Positions 1 to 12,059 are shown, numbered from the stretch's first letter. The stretch: 64,000 nt of DNA from Enchytraeus crypticus (GCA_905160935.1 CAJHZI010000294.1:248001-312000), one strand, 5' to 3'. Made by a program: numbers and translations. The notes: a model not told the origin generated them from the sequence alone.

Positions 1-2397
1 TGCCCGTCAAACTGAAGCCAGCCAATCAGAAGAGTTCGGCACGTTTGAGCGCAACACACCCCTGCGTAAAACCTCAGACATGATATTGGGTGGTAGAAAT
101 GTCAGTCAAGCGTTGAACCAGGGTGAGGTGGGAGGAGCTAAAGATAGATTGATGGGAGAGGTGGGGTTAGAGCTCAACAAAAGAGCCTCTCTGAAACCAT
201 CCGGGATTCCACCTCTTAGACCGACACCTCCAGTGAACAAAGCAACCGTGGGGAGAAGATCATTGGACGAGCTCTCCACTTCTGATACAATGTCTGACGC
301 CTCCGCAGGTATTGTGTAAAAAGCTGGTAAAGCTAAGGTTAATGTCAGTTTCCTCACTCGAAAGCGATGTCAATGACGGGCGAGCCCAGGATTTGAACCG
401 CGCACATACTGACTCGTGGTCGAGTTTTTACCGCCTTCGCCACTGGCTCCAGCCATTGGCAAAAATTTGTGTAAATTTGTTATATTAATACATTTTTTAT
501 TAGTAGCATAAGCAAAGGTAAGAAGGCCGAAAAACGACAAATTATAAATTCCTGCCAGTAGCAAAGAGCAAATAACCTGTGGGACTACCGAGTTAAAACA
601 GAAAAAATCGTTATTAGCAAATTGTTCACCCACCATCTCTACATGTCACCCACCATCTCTTCTTACATGTTGAGACTTTGTAGTGCTTTTTTTGTAATAA
701 ATGTTTTTTACATTTTGATCAGGATTCAGTAATTTAATATCTTTGTTCAGCATAGAACAGGATTGCATTGATCTACAAATTTGTTTATCTTTGAAGACTT
801 TGAGCTCAGTCGTCTATTGAAGAAAGATTATGTGTTTTGAGATTGCACGTTTTTTCATTGCCGTGATTTATTTGTGGCCCAAGCCTTACAAATTTAGCAA
901 AAATGAAAATAACTCGTAAACGATAAATTAGGTATAATATTAATTAATAAATACCATTTCTGAAATCGTATATTATCTAATTGTGTAGATCTTTTCTGAA
1001 TGTTAAAAATTTATATTTCATAAAATTATATCACAGACTTGTATATTATCATACTGACTGGAGCCAGTGGCGATGTCGTTAAGATATGCGACCGCAGATC
1101 CGTATGTGCGGGGTTCAAATCCTGGGCTCTCCCGTCACTGACATAGCTTTCGAGTGAGGAAACTGACGTTAAAATTATTTTTTATCTTCATCATCATCCT
1201 CCCTTGAATCCTATTTAGCTAGTCTCAGGATTAGAAAATTCTGTAGCAATTTCCCAAGCCTAGCCGCTCACCAACCAAACACCTCTTCTGACGTTGATTT
1301 GGATTTTAGTGTTTGTCACGTGCAGTCCGCGGTTGGTGTATTCTTCAGAAACCCGGACACAACACGAGTAACACAGACTTAGGCATCAATGTGTGTATAT
1401 TATTGAGCAGAAGAACCCAAGCCTAAGCCTCGCCCAGCTATTATCAAGTCTGGTGCGCCCACCATTAAGCCACGCCCACCACCACCATTGGCTCCTAAAC
1501 CTGCAGGTGGCAACAGAAATCGACTGAGCAGCTCAGGAGTTTCATCTGCTGAGTCTGCCTCCACGCAGAGATCTGGTAAGTTTTGTCAATGTGATATACA
1601 TTTTCGATCTAAAGTTTTATATTATTTATAGAAATACGAATTGTTAAATTCTTATTTATTTGAAATACGAATTAAGGTTGAATGAATGAAAAAAAATTCT
1701 ATGCTGTTTTTACTGCAAATACTGAAATCCTTCCTTCAATAATTCCACGATATTAAGCTTCAACAGTTTTATTAATATGCTTGTATAGAATTTAACAACA
1801 TTTTTTAGCATTTTGTAAAATTTAATCCATAACTATTTTCAAAATGTTATATCCTGTTTAGACATGTTTCTATCCGTTTTACTGAGGGTATGCGGTCTAT
1901 CTTCGTATGCTGACGATATTTTCAGAGTAGTAATGAATCGGAATGAGATTCCCAACTGGTCATTGTTTATTGCTGGTAAGACTTCATGTAGACTTGAAAA
2001 GTCTAATCACTTTCGATTATTTTTGCTGTTCACAATAGACTCCTGATTTTTCATAACGACGTGAAATAAAAGTATTTGAAAAATGTCAATTAATTGAAGT
2101 TGAATCAAAAACCTCGGGGTATAACTTAAAATGTGTTTCAATACAAAAATTCTGAAAATTCTTGGAACTTATCACTTCAGAACGACGCCCCTGCCCAGTA
2201 AATGTTAGTCGAAGCTGAGGAAGACATAGGGGGCCCTCCTCGTCATAAGTAAAATCACCCAAGAATAATGGTTTATCAAAAGGAATGTTATAGATGATTT
2301 AAAGATCCCCTGGTATATGGACTTGAGGAGGACAGGTAAACGGAAGGCAGAGACGAGTGTAGACGTTATATACCAGGGATCTGCCAGTAGGAAGTGA

Positions 2398-2477
<80 letters not shown>

Positions 2478-2755
2478 AAATATGAATTGAATTTATATAA
2501 TTTTCCTATATCCTGTTGGACATTTAACAATCTGTCTAACCATGTGATGACTGTTGCAGGTGATAATGTTGATGGTGAAGGTGTAGGTAAAGTACCTGAG
2601 AGACCTGCGAGTAGAGATCTCTCGCTAGATACTAACAGTAATGTGAAACTAGGGGCAGCTTCTGCTCAAGCTGCTGCTGAGTCGAGTGCAGCAACGGGTA
2701 ATACACTTATATAAGCACACTCCCATACGCAATAAGTACACTTGCATTTTTCTAC

Positions 2756-2815
<60 letters not shown>

Positions 2816-2950
2816 CTAAGGTTAACGTCAGTTTCCTCACTCGAAAGCGATGTCAGTGACGGGCGAGCCCTGGATTTGAACCCGCACCTACTGATCCGCG
2901 GTCGAATATCTTACCGACTTCGCCACTGGCTCCAGCCGGTATATACGGTA

Positions 2951-3015
<65 letters not shown>

Positions 3016-4185
3016 CCTTTCGTGAAGGGATACATTTGTTAATCGATGGAGTGTCTGTCTGTGGAGCGTGACAGCTGACTGTGAATACAAATATGTACCT
3101 TGACTGGACCTGTACTTGGCAGAACAAATAGAAATAAAGACATGGTAAGCCTCGCTGTAATAACTCCTGACGATATCGTCGTTACCTGCGAGGGAATTTT
3201 GACGCTGTAGTTTTATTTAACAATTTCTTGAAGTCTACTCCAAGTATGCTGCTTATTACGCTACTTGGGCAACCAAAACACAAACAGAACAAAAAAATTG
3301 GCAAATGTACAGCAAACAAAAGAATATAAAATATAAAGAAAACAATAGACTGCATTGCGAAAAGCACGCAATAAGAGCATAAATATCACCAGCATTTAAA
3401 CCGCACAGGTTGCACTTGACAAATGTACTCAACAGTACTTATACAGTACAGTGCTTACTGTTGTACTAAGTTACAGACATGATACTTTTCTCTCGCAATT
3501 GTTCAGAGGTGAGGTTTGAGGTGTAATAGATGTAAATTGTGAGCCTGTGAAGAAATATTTCTTTAATTTACAAGATATACTATAATAATAAGTCGTCTTG
3601 TGCGATATGACGTGCGTGGAACTAATTTTAAATGAAATTTAAAATTAATTTAATGGCAAACGATTGACTTGACTATAGTAGTCTATCAGTGATGACCGAA
3701 TGGCTCACTGTCAAAGCCATTCGGTCATCAGATTGTTCTCGTAGAATAATGCCGCGTTCAAACCCTGAGCAAACGACAGACAGTTGATCGTAAAAATCAG
3801 AGTGTTGCTGTTGTCCATGACAACATCGAGCGCTAATGTGGCAAGTGCAAGCCGGTGAGTCAAGAGAAGGAACAAAACGGTGCAAATTCCAATTGCTCGC
3901 CGGCTTGATTTAAATATTATAAATAAATTTAAATATTAATTTAGGGTTCTTATAATGTACTCGGTACACTGTACTGTAGTTTTGTACTAAATTTTCTTCT
4001 GTCGATTACATGATTCTGTCTTTATTTTAGGAGACCAATCAGCGGCCATTAAGAAGAATTTAACTGCAGCAGGGATCCAATCAGATAGTTCCATTGGTAA
4101 AGAATCCTGTGTTGAAGACCAATCAGATCAATCTAATCCTCCAGAGTCCAAGGCAGAAGATTTAACGGATGTTGTTTATGTTTAG
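1..4185 (+). CDS. 3' part of a proline-rich, low-complexity protein (family not recognised)
   Basis: Four exons join cleanly: about 2-308 (open at the window edge), 1411-1575, 2560-2697 and 4031-4185 (TAG stop). All three introns have GT-AG ends (donors GTATTG, GTAAGT, GTAATA) and every junction is phase 1, so each internal exon can be skipped without a frameshift. The visible protein is about 205 residues of Ser/Pro/Lys/Ala-rich sequence with no folded domain. Exon 1 holds a [13 protein letters not shown] stretch and exon 2 a KPKPRP...[13 protein letters not shown] stretch, both typical SH3-ligand sequence. The last residues, VVYV, could be a class II PDZ ligand, which is inference. It may be the tail of a cytoskeletal or endocytic adaptor whose folded domains lie upstream of the window. 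The exon joins are well supported by phase; the identity is unknown. Confidence 0.72.
318..456 (-). repeat. tRNA-derived SINE, family A, full copy
   Basis: Read on the minus strand it starts CTGGAGCCAG, then has a pol III box A-like TGGCGAAGGCGG and a box B-like GGTTCAAATCC. A conserved 3' body follows (CGAGTGAGGAAACTGAC..., ending in AGCTTTACCAGCTTTT). Many copies of the same ~130-bp unit recur in the window in both orientations. It lies just inside intron 1 of the proline-rich gene. Confidence 0.85.
1058..1176 (+). repeat. tRNA-derived SINE, family A
   Basis: Plus-strand copy of family A with box A-like TGGCGATGTCGT, box B GGTTCAAATCC and the CGAGTGAGGAAACTGACGTTAA body. It lies in intron 1 of the proline-rich gene, 740 bp from an oppositely oriented copy. 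Confidence 0.85.
1182..1292 (-). repeat. Interspersed repeat family D
   Basis: Contains CTTGAATCC...TTTAGCTAG and a CCTAGCCGCTCACCAACC block. The same block order recurs around 17560-17690 (+), 18411-18597 (+), 51160-51260 (+), 57570-57630 (-) and 60717-60830 (-), usually ending in a short (ATG/ATC)n run. I cannot assign it to a named family. Confidence 0.6.
2182..2399 (+). repeat. Interspersed repeat family C (two adjoining pieces)
   Basis: 2182-2250 matches the reverse complement of about 38952-39020. 2287-2399 matches the GATGATTTAAAGATCCAC...TATACCATGGACCTGCCAGTAGGCAGTGC block seen at 4360-4450, 42810-42910 (-) and 57340-57445. In other copies the block runs into (GA)n; here it runs straight into (AT)n. 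Confidence 0.6.
2400..2473. repeat. (AT)n microsatellite, ~74 bp
   Basis: Uninterrupted AT dinucleotide run. Comparable arrays lie at 2757-2812, 2955-3014, 5637-5717, 6437-6510, 28804-28875, 32140-32330 (interrupted) and 43965-44070 (interrupted). The poly-(YI) reading frames across them are artefacts. Confidence 0.97.
2757..2812. repeat. (AT)n microsatellite adjoining a SINE 3' end
   Basis: Pure AT run that abuts the 3' end of the minus-strand SINE at 2813-2937, so it may have grown from that element's tail. Confidence 0.95.
2813..2937 (-). repeat. tRNA-derived SINE, family A, full copy
   Basis: Well preserved copy. On the minus strand it has box A TGGCGAAGTCGG, an exact match to the eukaryotic TRGCNNAGYNGG consensus, then box B GGTTCAAATCC and the conserved body. 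It sits between two (AT)n arrays inside intron 3 of the proline-rich gene. Confidence 0.9.
2955..3014. repeat. (AT)n microsatellite
   Basis: Pure AT run between the SINE at 2813-2937 and a family C repeat piece at 3015-3130. Confidence 0.95.
3015..3130 (+). repeat. Interspersed repeat family C, 3' part
   Basis: Shares GCCTTTCGTGAAGGGAT, TTAATCGATGGAGTG and ATATGTACCTTG blocks with 7740-7870, 34540-34680, 36530-36605 and 42490-42620. It ends without the (GA)n tail seen in the better copies. Confidence 0.6.
3690..3905 (-). repeat. Interspersed repeat family E with a 16-bp inverted repeat
   Basis: 3690-3705 and 3715-3730 are perfect reverse complements separated by 9 nt. A box-B-like GCGTTCAAACCCTG lies at about 3753. 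The following block (GTTGTCCATGACAACATCGAGC..., CAAGCCGGTGAG) recurs in reverse complement near 11213-11345 and 25139-25225, and in this orientation at 45120-45210, 62655-62750 and 63621-63770. It looks like another tRNA-related SINE family. Confidence 0.55.
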
Positions 4186-4749
4186 CTCTCCTATCATGTG
4201 ATAAACAGACCTATTTCCATTACTATTGACCAATATTCTGAGCCTAATGATGATTCTATGTAGAACTTTTTACATGTAGTTTTTTCTTTCTATAAACTTA
4301 CTGCTGTATTTATTTTTAGGCCGTAAAATGTAAAGTGGAAGAGGCAGGCCGAGATTAGAAATGTTAAGATGGTTTAAAAATCCACTTATATGCGGACTGA
4401 AGAGGAAACCATGGACCTGCCAGTAGGCAGTGCACTAAGAGTGAGAGAGAGAACCTTGAGCGTACTATGAGCATGTCCAATATTTGGCGCATTCTTCTAG
4501 GTTGTTTTTGCAGTTATTAAAATTGGTGCAACTGAGTTAATAGATATTCTTGTTGAGAATATAAAACAGGCTAAAAGCTGGAAAAATCTTTGTATATTCT
4601 GCTTATTTTAATGGCTTTGCATTTTAAAGTTTTCAGCTAATCTGCTTTTTAATTATAATTTGTATTGACTAGATAAGTTTCAAATTCTAATGTCAGTTGT
4701 TAATGTCAGTCCATCATTTTTTATCCACTGAAGAAAAGTTTAAAACTTT

Positions 4750-4932
4750 AAACACTAATTATATAAAATGATCATCTATGATGTTAGCTATCACTTTTCT
4801 TACCACATGTTTAACGATTAAGCAGATTATTCAGTTATCCATGTGTTCAATTATCCATTCAGTTAACCAGTTATCCAATGTCCTGTGAATGTCTGATATT
4901 TTACTCTCGTGATCTGCTCTAATGAGAATTGA
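4750..4932 (-). repeat. Diverged tRNA-derived SINE, family B
   Basis: Matches the family B order: AATGATCA...GATGTTAGCTATCACTTTT, then ACATGTTTAA, then CAGTTAACCAGT...TGTCCTGTGAATGTC, then TTTTACTCTC. Copies with an intact box B are at 40001-40236 and 47918-48154. Confidence 0.6.
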
Positions 4933-5631
4933 TCCCAAGCTCTCTGGAATAGTCATTTAATATTAATGACATTATCTAAAGCACCTACTCTCTGCGCTAG
5001 TTGGACTTTCTTAACCCTACTTTATGGCACATTTAACTAATATTCTTGGCGCAACGAGTTTAGATCTAAAGGGGCGGCATTTATTAGTGCATGTACGATT
5101 CGGAAACTGACTTTAAATTTCACTTTTAAATTTTTTAAATTTTAAATAGCAATATAGATTCAACGACCCATGCTCTTCCAAAGTTCAAATCAGGGACGTC
5201 TCAAACATGTGGAACTCCTTTGATATGAACTTATTTTTCCAATCTCTTGGGCGAATCACGGCAAGTCTATTCGCCTAAAATAATTGTCAAGATATTTGAA
5301 ATAGAACGTGCTGAAAAGTGAAAGAGATTATCAAATATTATTGTTCAGGTGAATCTATAAACTCTGAAATCCAAAGGTTGTTTATTCCAGTTGCTCACTG
5401 ATTTATAAAATACAATTTTGATATAGTAAGTCATATTAAATTCTTGAAAAACTTAAAAAGCATAATTTCTTGACTAATATTGGGATAGATTTGCCTTGGC
5501 TTAGCCTATAGTTTTAAGTTATAGTTGCTGGTGAACAATGTTATGTTGCACCGGATTTGTACAACAGACATTTTATTTCAGCATAGCACCCGACACGTTA
5601 CTCTTGTGCTCAGGTAGTGAAAGTGTATATG

Positions 5632-5636
<5 letters not shown>

Positions 5637-5717
<81 letters not shown>
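5637..5717. repeat. (AT)n microsatellite
   Basis: About 80 bp of AT dinucleotides in intergenic DNA. Confidence 0.97.
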
Positions 5718-5719
<2 letters not shown>

Positions 5720-6285
5720 CCTATAAAATAATAAAGATCTAGATACATAGCGTCTAATTTTTTGAGTTATGAAACTTATGCTAAAGTTAGTGAGATTTCA
5801 CTAGAAGTAAATTTTTCATATAGGCCTACTTTCATTATTCTTTCAATACGTATCAACTTAAATAACTGAATTATTGAAACGAGTTTTCGTGTTTTGACAA
5901 ACAATAGGCCTATGTGAATATCTGATATTATTCATTGTGTTTGTTGTTATTTGTGTGCGGTATTCTTTTGCGTGTGTATCGTTCAAGTTGACCTAATAAT
6001 TTTTCGGTAAATATTGTTGGATATTTTTTGAATGACCTTATGAATGCGTTAATTTCGTTGTAAACTATAAAATGTCGTTATCGTTATATATCGTTGAATT
6101 TGCAGCTTACTCTTCTTAGCCTTTCGCTTCGCTTAGAATTTAATGTAAACGTTCGATGCTAAATGATCTAGTTAACATTGTGAAAACCAGTTGTGGTCTG
6201 CAATTTGCGGCATGTACCTCTAATAAGAATTCTATATCAGCTGCGTTATGTGATTATAATCTCCTAGTAGCCAAATTAATAATTA

Positions 6286-6344
6286 ACATTGGCTCAAATG
6301 TATGTAGTCACATATTGTATGTAGTCATATATTTGAGCCAATGT
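6286..6344. repeat. Inverted repeat, 14-bp perfect arms
   Basis: Arms 6286-6299 and 6331-6344 (ACATTGGCTCAAAT and its complement) enclose 31 nt, which itself contains a direct repeat of GTATGTAGTCA. It could be a small fold-back element. Confidence 0.75.
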
Positions 6345-6436
6345 GTACCTCCAATATTATAAATATATAACAAGGTGTCCTAGACTCTGCTGGTAGGATA
6401 CTGTGTTAAATACTATACGGTTACAGGTATGCTTAT

Positions 6437-6510
<74 letters not shown>
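6437..6510. repeat. (AT)n microsatellite
   Basis: About 74 bp of AT dinucleotides. Confidence 0.97.
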
Positions 6511-6511
<1 letters not shown>

Positions 6512-8629
6512 TGATTAATTCTTGCCATCAGATGTCTGTATTTGTTTGAACGTGTGTTAAATAATTGAGTTTGAAAACCGTAGGCGTATCTCTTGTCTGC
6601 ATTCTGTTCTGTTATAATAGCAGGCACGTGTGTAAGTATGATGTGAGTTTATCTGTGGGTACGTGTATTCTTGCAAGTATGTACTGTTTGTTATATGCGC
6701 GTGTGTCTGTGGTTATGTATGAACATGCTGATAATTCCTGTGAATGCTTGTTAGAGTGAGTCGCGGTGATTATTGCTGCAATTTCTTAATATATGTATAT
6801 AGAATTTTAAAGGTATTATAAATCAACTGTTAGTGTTACAATTTCTCACTTTACTGCTGCTTGGGTGATTGTGATTCTATGATTTTCTTCGGTGGGTGTA
6901 ATGTAACTTATGACCATTAGATGCTCCAAAATGTACCAAACTGGGTAATGGCTTATTGTTTAACTATTGTAATAGTCTATTAAACTAATTCTTTATCATC
7001 TAATTATGCAATTTATAGGAATATGTAGAGTATATATACGTGATAATTCTCACTTCAGAACGCTCATCTCTGTAGTTCAATTGTTGCTCGTTGCCTCGCT
7101 ACGATGTACAACCTCGACGAGTCCTTCAGTGAAACCACAGGTATTGGTGTCCATACAACAATATTCCGATCATCGATCAGTCCTGAGGCGTCTTCGCCAT
7201 ATAAGCGATGAATCAGTTTACGTCACGAAATTTTCCGGGGGTGCCTGAAAATCAAACTTAGGGTATACCGAAGGGTACCCCACTAGTTGGGGTTTGCATT
7301 ATAGGCTTGGGGGGAGGCGCCCTGCTTCAGTCTATTATTTCGCTCTTTAACGCTATCGACTTGCACGTACGCCACACCGTTATCCTAATCTTAACAGAAT
7401 TGTTTCTCAAGTTAAAAATAAGATTTCTGAGATTGATTGCGATTGCTAAATGAGTGAGCTATTCAGTTTCTACGATACTTCTCGAGCTAACAGGTGATTT
7501 GTTTCGTTTTCAAATTGCTGGCGAGAAATTTTGTTTAAATTTTGCTTAAGAGTAACGAATTCCAGTTGTTAAAACAATACTTTACCCTTTTTACATGTAG
7601 TCAATTTCTGAGAATAAATTTCTTATGTGTTCCCTTGTTTTTCCAGGCCAAGGCCATTGAAGAATTGACAAACCGTCAACTTCTCAGATCGTAGGGGCGA
7701 TTAAGCAAGAACTGAGGAAGGCAACAGGAAACCACCTCAGGACTACTTGGATAAGGCATAGCTTTTTGTGAAAGAATTAATTGTTGATGTAACTTTTCTT
7801 GGAGACCGTGAAAGCGGACTCTGAATGTATGAATACGTACCTCTTAATCGACCTATCACTTAGTAGATCACTAAAAATAGTGGATTGTATGTAATGTATG
7901 TTACATAACATGTAAGTCACACTAGAGAAAACTGAGTGAAAATTGCGTGAATGTAGCTGTCAATGTAATTATGAAAAGTACTTCAATAATGACGTTACCA
8001 TTAGCTTTACCAGCTTTACTTTTTAGTGATACCTTCTTATGATAAATATTTTTCTATAAAAATAAACGATATGAACAAAGGCTTGGCTTAGAGTTAAAGT
8101 TAGGCTACAGATGAAGGTAAATAGGATGTCGTTATTTAATCATTATTACTAATACATCTTATTAACTTTATTGTCACTTGATATAATTGTGGTACAATTA
8201 TATCAAGCTCAATAAAATTGTGTCGCGCTAAATAAAGGTGTAATGATCAGATACGGTTGTGTTGTTGTTGTATTTCATTACTACATTGCAAAGATGAAAA
8301 TATAGGCACTCGTGTGCAACATATAAGCTCATGTTCAAAATTTCACATAATTCTAGTTCAGAGTGGAACATAGAATAAAGAAAAACAATTATTTTAAAGT
8401 TTTTGAAGTGGAATTACATGTCTTTTTAAAATGATGAACTTCTGCTATATAAGATATAACGAATATCGAATATTCTTGAACGATATAAGAAATTTAACAA
8501 TATAGGCCTAATGGAATATGAAGGGATTCTTCAACACTCAATAGAAACCAGTAGATCTTGGGATGAGAAACTGATACGAGTTTGTTTAAAAAATAAATTA
8601 ATGAGCTATTAACTTTACAAGTTATAGGA

Positions 8630-10970
8630 ATGTGGGGCAAGATTGACCGTTGGGGCAAGAGTGACCATAGATAAAAGTGTATTGTATAATGAATGAATCT
8701 GAGTGTAAATCGCGTTTACTTTTACAGCTGAGAGTGTTGATCGAAGTTGTAAACAAATTGAGGTTTTATTTCATGTTATATTTGTTTGGCAGTTAAAGAT
8801 CAATACTTGTCTGTAGATATTTATAGAAATTTATTCATTTGTTAACGATTACATATTCAATTTTTAACAATTAAATGCACTTGTCAAGTTGCTTTCCATA
8901 AAGAAGTAAATAAATTTAGTGGCCATTTATTATTGGTTGCTTATATTGGGACAAGAGTGACATTTTGCCTATGACAAGAGTGATATTTTGCCACAACATA
9001 ACGAAATTATGTTACGACGTTGCGTATTTTAATTTTTCTTCCTTAAATTAGTATTCAGCATAACAAACTCATTATCGTTTAAGCTTTAGTCTGCTATAAC
9101 CACAACCAATCTAATAAATCAAAATGTAGCCTAAGCAAGAATATGTATCAATGTCTGCTATACGTTTATTTTAGATGGTTCATTCTTGTAAGAGAAAGAC
9201 ACAGAGATCGTCTTATACCGAGGAATCTCTACAAAAAGCTTTATCTCTTGTTTCTAAAGGAGAAATTAATAAACGTGAAGCTAGTATGCGATATAAGATA
9301 CCAAGAAGTACAATTATAAAGAGGCTTAAAAATAAAGACTATATTCTGCCCAGCTTAGGCAGGTATAGGCCAGTCTTTGATGAACAATTTGAAGTACAGT
9401 TAGTAGAGTATTCCTGCGAGATGCAAAAGAGGTGCTATGGCATTACAATGGTGGATTTGCGTAGACTGGCCTGTGATCTTGCTGAGAGAAATCGGCTTCA
9501 GAACCTATTTTCTGTCAGTAAGAAAATGGCAGGTCGTGACTGGGTTTCACATTTCATGTCTCGCCATCCTCTATTATCATTTCGTACCCATGAGTCAACA
9601 AGCTTTCTCGCATAACTGGATTTAACAGAGTTCAAGTTGGCAAGTTCTTTCACCTGCTACAAGAAGTTATGTAGACAAACCAATATGAATCCAGACAGAG
9701 GGCACCAAACAAGTCGGAAAAGTAGTAAGTGCAGAAAAGGGTACAACAACAACCGTAGTTTGTGGTATGATTGCTAGCGGTACCTTTACACCGCTAATGA
9801 TGATCTTCATGCGAAAGAGAATGAACGATGTTCTACTGAGAGATGCTCCTCCTGGAACCATTGGAAGTTGCTCTGATAATGGTTGGATTGATGGAGACAT
9901 TTTTTTAGATTACTTGCAGCACTTCACGAAGCATGCTAAGCCAGGTCCAGAGAATAAAGTTCTCTTGATTTGCGATGGTCACCAGAGCCACAAGACTTTG
10001 CAGACCATAGATTTTGCAAAAGCTAATCACATCACTTTGCTCACACTACCACCGTCATATCGTCTTCAGCCCCTAGACATAAGTTTCTTCTGGTCCTTTT
10101 AAAGCATACTACGGAAGAGCGTTGGATAACTGGATGGTACAGAATCCTGGTAAGAGAGTCACACCGTTTGATATCGCAGGTCTGTTTCTTACTGCCTTCC
10201 TACGTGCAGCATCAGCAGAAAATGTGATTAAAGGATTCTTGGCATCCATTCTTTTAATCATCCTGATATATTTACTGAGGCTGATTTTGCTTCCAGTACT
10301 GTCACTGATAATACTGTTGATCCATCACACCAGTCTGCTGTTCCTTCAACATCACTATCTGATAAGCAGCCTACTCACGTTCCATCCATAGAAGCATCCA
10401 TTGTGATTCCAGTAACTTCATCATCGCAATCTACTGAAATCCAAGGATCATCCACCGTGACGTGACACCAGATACACCAATCACCATTGAAGCATCCACC
10501 ATGGACCCTGGTGTTTCATTTTCACAAAATACTTATACCCAAGGATTATCCACGTTGACACCTGGATCGGCAATCATTGAAGTATTCATCATAACCCATG
10601 ATGCTGCAACAGCTGAGGTGACCGATATTTTATAGGGGATATGATAGTATCGGTATTGTCAATCAGTCCTTAACCTCAAGCCTCGCGAGATAATGCTCAG
10701 TCGAGGAAAATAAAAGTCGAGACATCTTGCATTCTAACCAGTACACCTAATAGAAGTAAGACTGCTAATAGCAAGCATGCTAAATGTATTACACAATGTC
10801 GTGATAAACTTAAAGCTGTGAAGAAACTGAATGTAGGTAGGCCAGCTGTTAATGAGAAGAATGCAGAATGCAGAAGGTAATTGTTGAGTACTTTTTTATC
10901 TACTGTAAGGAGAAATGAGACTGTGGAAGTTGTGGGCTCATGAAAGCTGCGCACCTATTGAGAGAGGAAG
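8630..10970 (+). mobile_element. Decayed pogo/Tigger-type DNA transposon
   Basis: Contains the transposase remnant at 9175-10440 and degraded coding-like sequence to about 10960. Upstream, GGGGCAAGA(G/T)TGACC occurs twice near 8635-8670 and in weaker form near 8945-8985. Such repeats are often found at pogo-like termini. I found no matching inverted copy downstream, so the 3' end is undefined and both boundaries are approximate. Confidence 0.6.
9175..10440 (+). pseudogene. pogo/Tigger-like transposase pseudogene (psq HTH + CENP-B-like + DDE_1)
   Basis: The 146-codon frame at 9175-9615 starts with a pipsqueak-type helix-turn-helix (ALSLVSKGEINKREASMRY...IPRSTIIKRL, residues ~20-52), followed by a CENP-B-like second HTH ending in FMSRHPLLSFR. 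About 100 bp later, and in another frame, comes the DDE_1 core at 9767-10102: TTTVVCGMIASGTFTPLM, SDNGWIDGDIFLDYL, LLICDGHQSHKTLQTIDFAK and LPPSYRLQPLDISFF. Another frame change at about 10100 continues into AYYGRALDNWMVQNPGKRV and AFLRAASAENVIKGF. At least two frameshifts and an in-frame stop make it non-functional. In an intact enzyme this fold cuts and rejoins DNA at TA targets. The family call is confident; the exact ends are not. Confidence 0.85.
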
Positions 10971-11640
10971 AAAATCTTTCATGAGTGACTACTGTTATAA
11001 TTAAATACGTATGCCTTATAGATATACTGAGATACCAATCCATGATGTGAAACAGTTGTTATAGGCATAAACAAGGACTCTAAATGTGTATTAGACTATT
11101 ACACCATATGATTCGCCTTCTCTTCTGCATCTTTATTATAAGTATTCAGGCCCCTATGTACGTGTTAACCTGTAAGACTGGGTATAAGACATAGTACTGG
11201 ACTTTGAACCGTTTTCACCTTATTTTTTTAAACCGACCGGCTTGGGTTTGTTTCAATAATGCTCGATGTTGTCATGGATGACAGTAGCACTCTAATTGTT
11301 GTGTCAAGACGTGACGACTGACACAACAGTCAGTCGTCATGTCTAATTTATGCTTTTTTACTCTTATTTTTCTTAAACTTTAAATTTATTTAATCATAAA
11401 TATTTAGAAAATTATACTACAAAAATTAACTTTTCAGGTTTTAGGGTATGCCTTTAAAAGGTTATGGATATATTTTAAAATATGGAATAAAAAACTCAAC
11501 TGCAGATATAATTGATAAAATTAACTAAACCATAATTGGATAGAACTAATGTACTCATGCGTTCACCTCCATATTCACATCAACACAGATACTGGTATAC
11601 TTACATCACTTATCTTATCACTTATCACTTATCTAATCTA

Positions 11641-11694
11641 TTAAAAAGCCGGTAAAGCTACTGTTCACGTCAGTTTCCTCACTCGAAAGCAATG
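11641..11694 (-). repeat. Truncated SINE family A (3' end only)
   Basis: Only the AGCCGGTAAAGCTA...GTCAGTTTCCTCACTCGAAAGC part survives, with no tRNA head. Confidence 0.7.
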
Positions 11695-11759
11695 CTATTA
11701 TACTTATATCACTTATCTAAATATTTCTCAAAATTGAATGTAAATATAGTTAGCTGTGT

Positions 11760-11992
11760 AGGGCGTCAGTGAACGTCACGAAATGCAAGCAAAATCCCTG
11801 ATCCTAAGCCATGCTCTAGTGGGTTCAATTTACTGATGGACCGTTCAGACTTCAGAGATAAAAATCTTCGATATTCAAAGCACCGACAAACGAATATTGG
11901 ACTAGTTCCCTAATGGTTTAAACATATGTACTAAAGGCGAAAGATATCGGCATGGATAATAATTTCACTACAATGCGTGTTTTAAGAATTTA
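11760..11992 (+). repeat. Diverged SINE family B
   Basis: Order of conserved blocks on the plus strand: CCTAAGCCATGCT, GTGGGTTCAATTTACTGA (degraded box B), CAGAGATAAAAATCTTCGATATTC, GTTTAAACATATGTA, ATATCGGCATGGATAAT, ATTTCACTACAATGCGTGTTT. Confidence 0.6.
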
Positions 11993-12020
11993 CTTATACG
12001 GCCTGAACGTGCCTAATTTT

Positions 12021-12059
12021 CACTCAAAGATGATGCCATGATGGCATCATCTTTGAGTG
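12021..12059. repeat. Perfect palindrome, 19-bp arms with a 1-nt spacer
   Basis: 12021-12039 and 12041-12059 are exact reverse complements around a single G at 12040. The arms begin CACTCAAAGATGATGCC. No flanking element was recognised. Confidence 0.9.

Larger units (their letters stand above)
4186..9174. other. Intergenic, repeat fragments only
   Basis: No gene is supported here. Contents: family C copies at 4321-4455 and 7675-7880, a diverged family B SINE at about 4750-4932, (AT)n at 5637-5717 and 6437-6510, short inverted repeats at 6286-6344 and 8177-8207, a family A SINE tail at 7988-8020, and GGGCAAGA(G)TGACC motifs at 8635-8670 and 8945-8985 that probably belong to the 5' end of the pogo-like element. 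The open frames of 60-80 codons have no homology I recognise. Confidence 0.7.

Noticed and set aside
2394..2714. Long poly-(Tyr-Ile) reading frames across AT arrays (also at 2853, 5538, 6433, 28411, 32044, 43900)
   Set aside because: They are translations of (AT)n microsatellites with no start context, splice support or domain.
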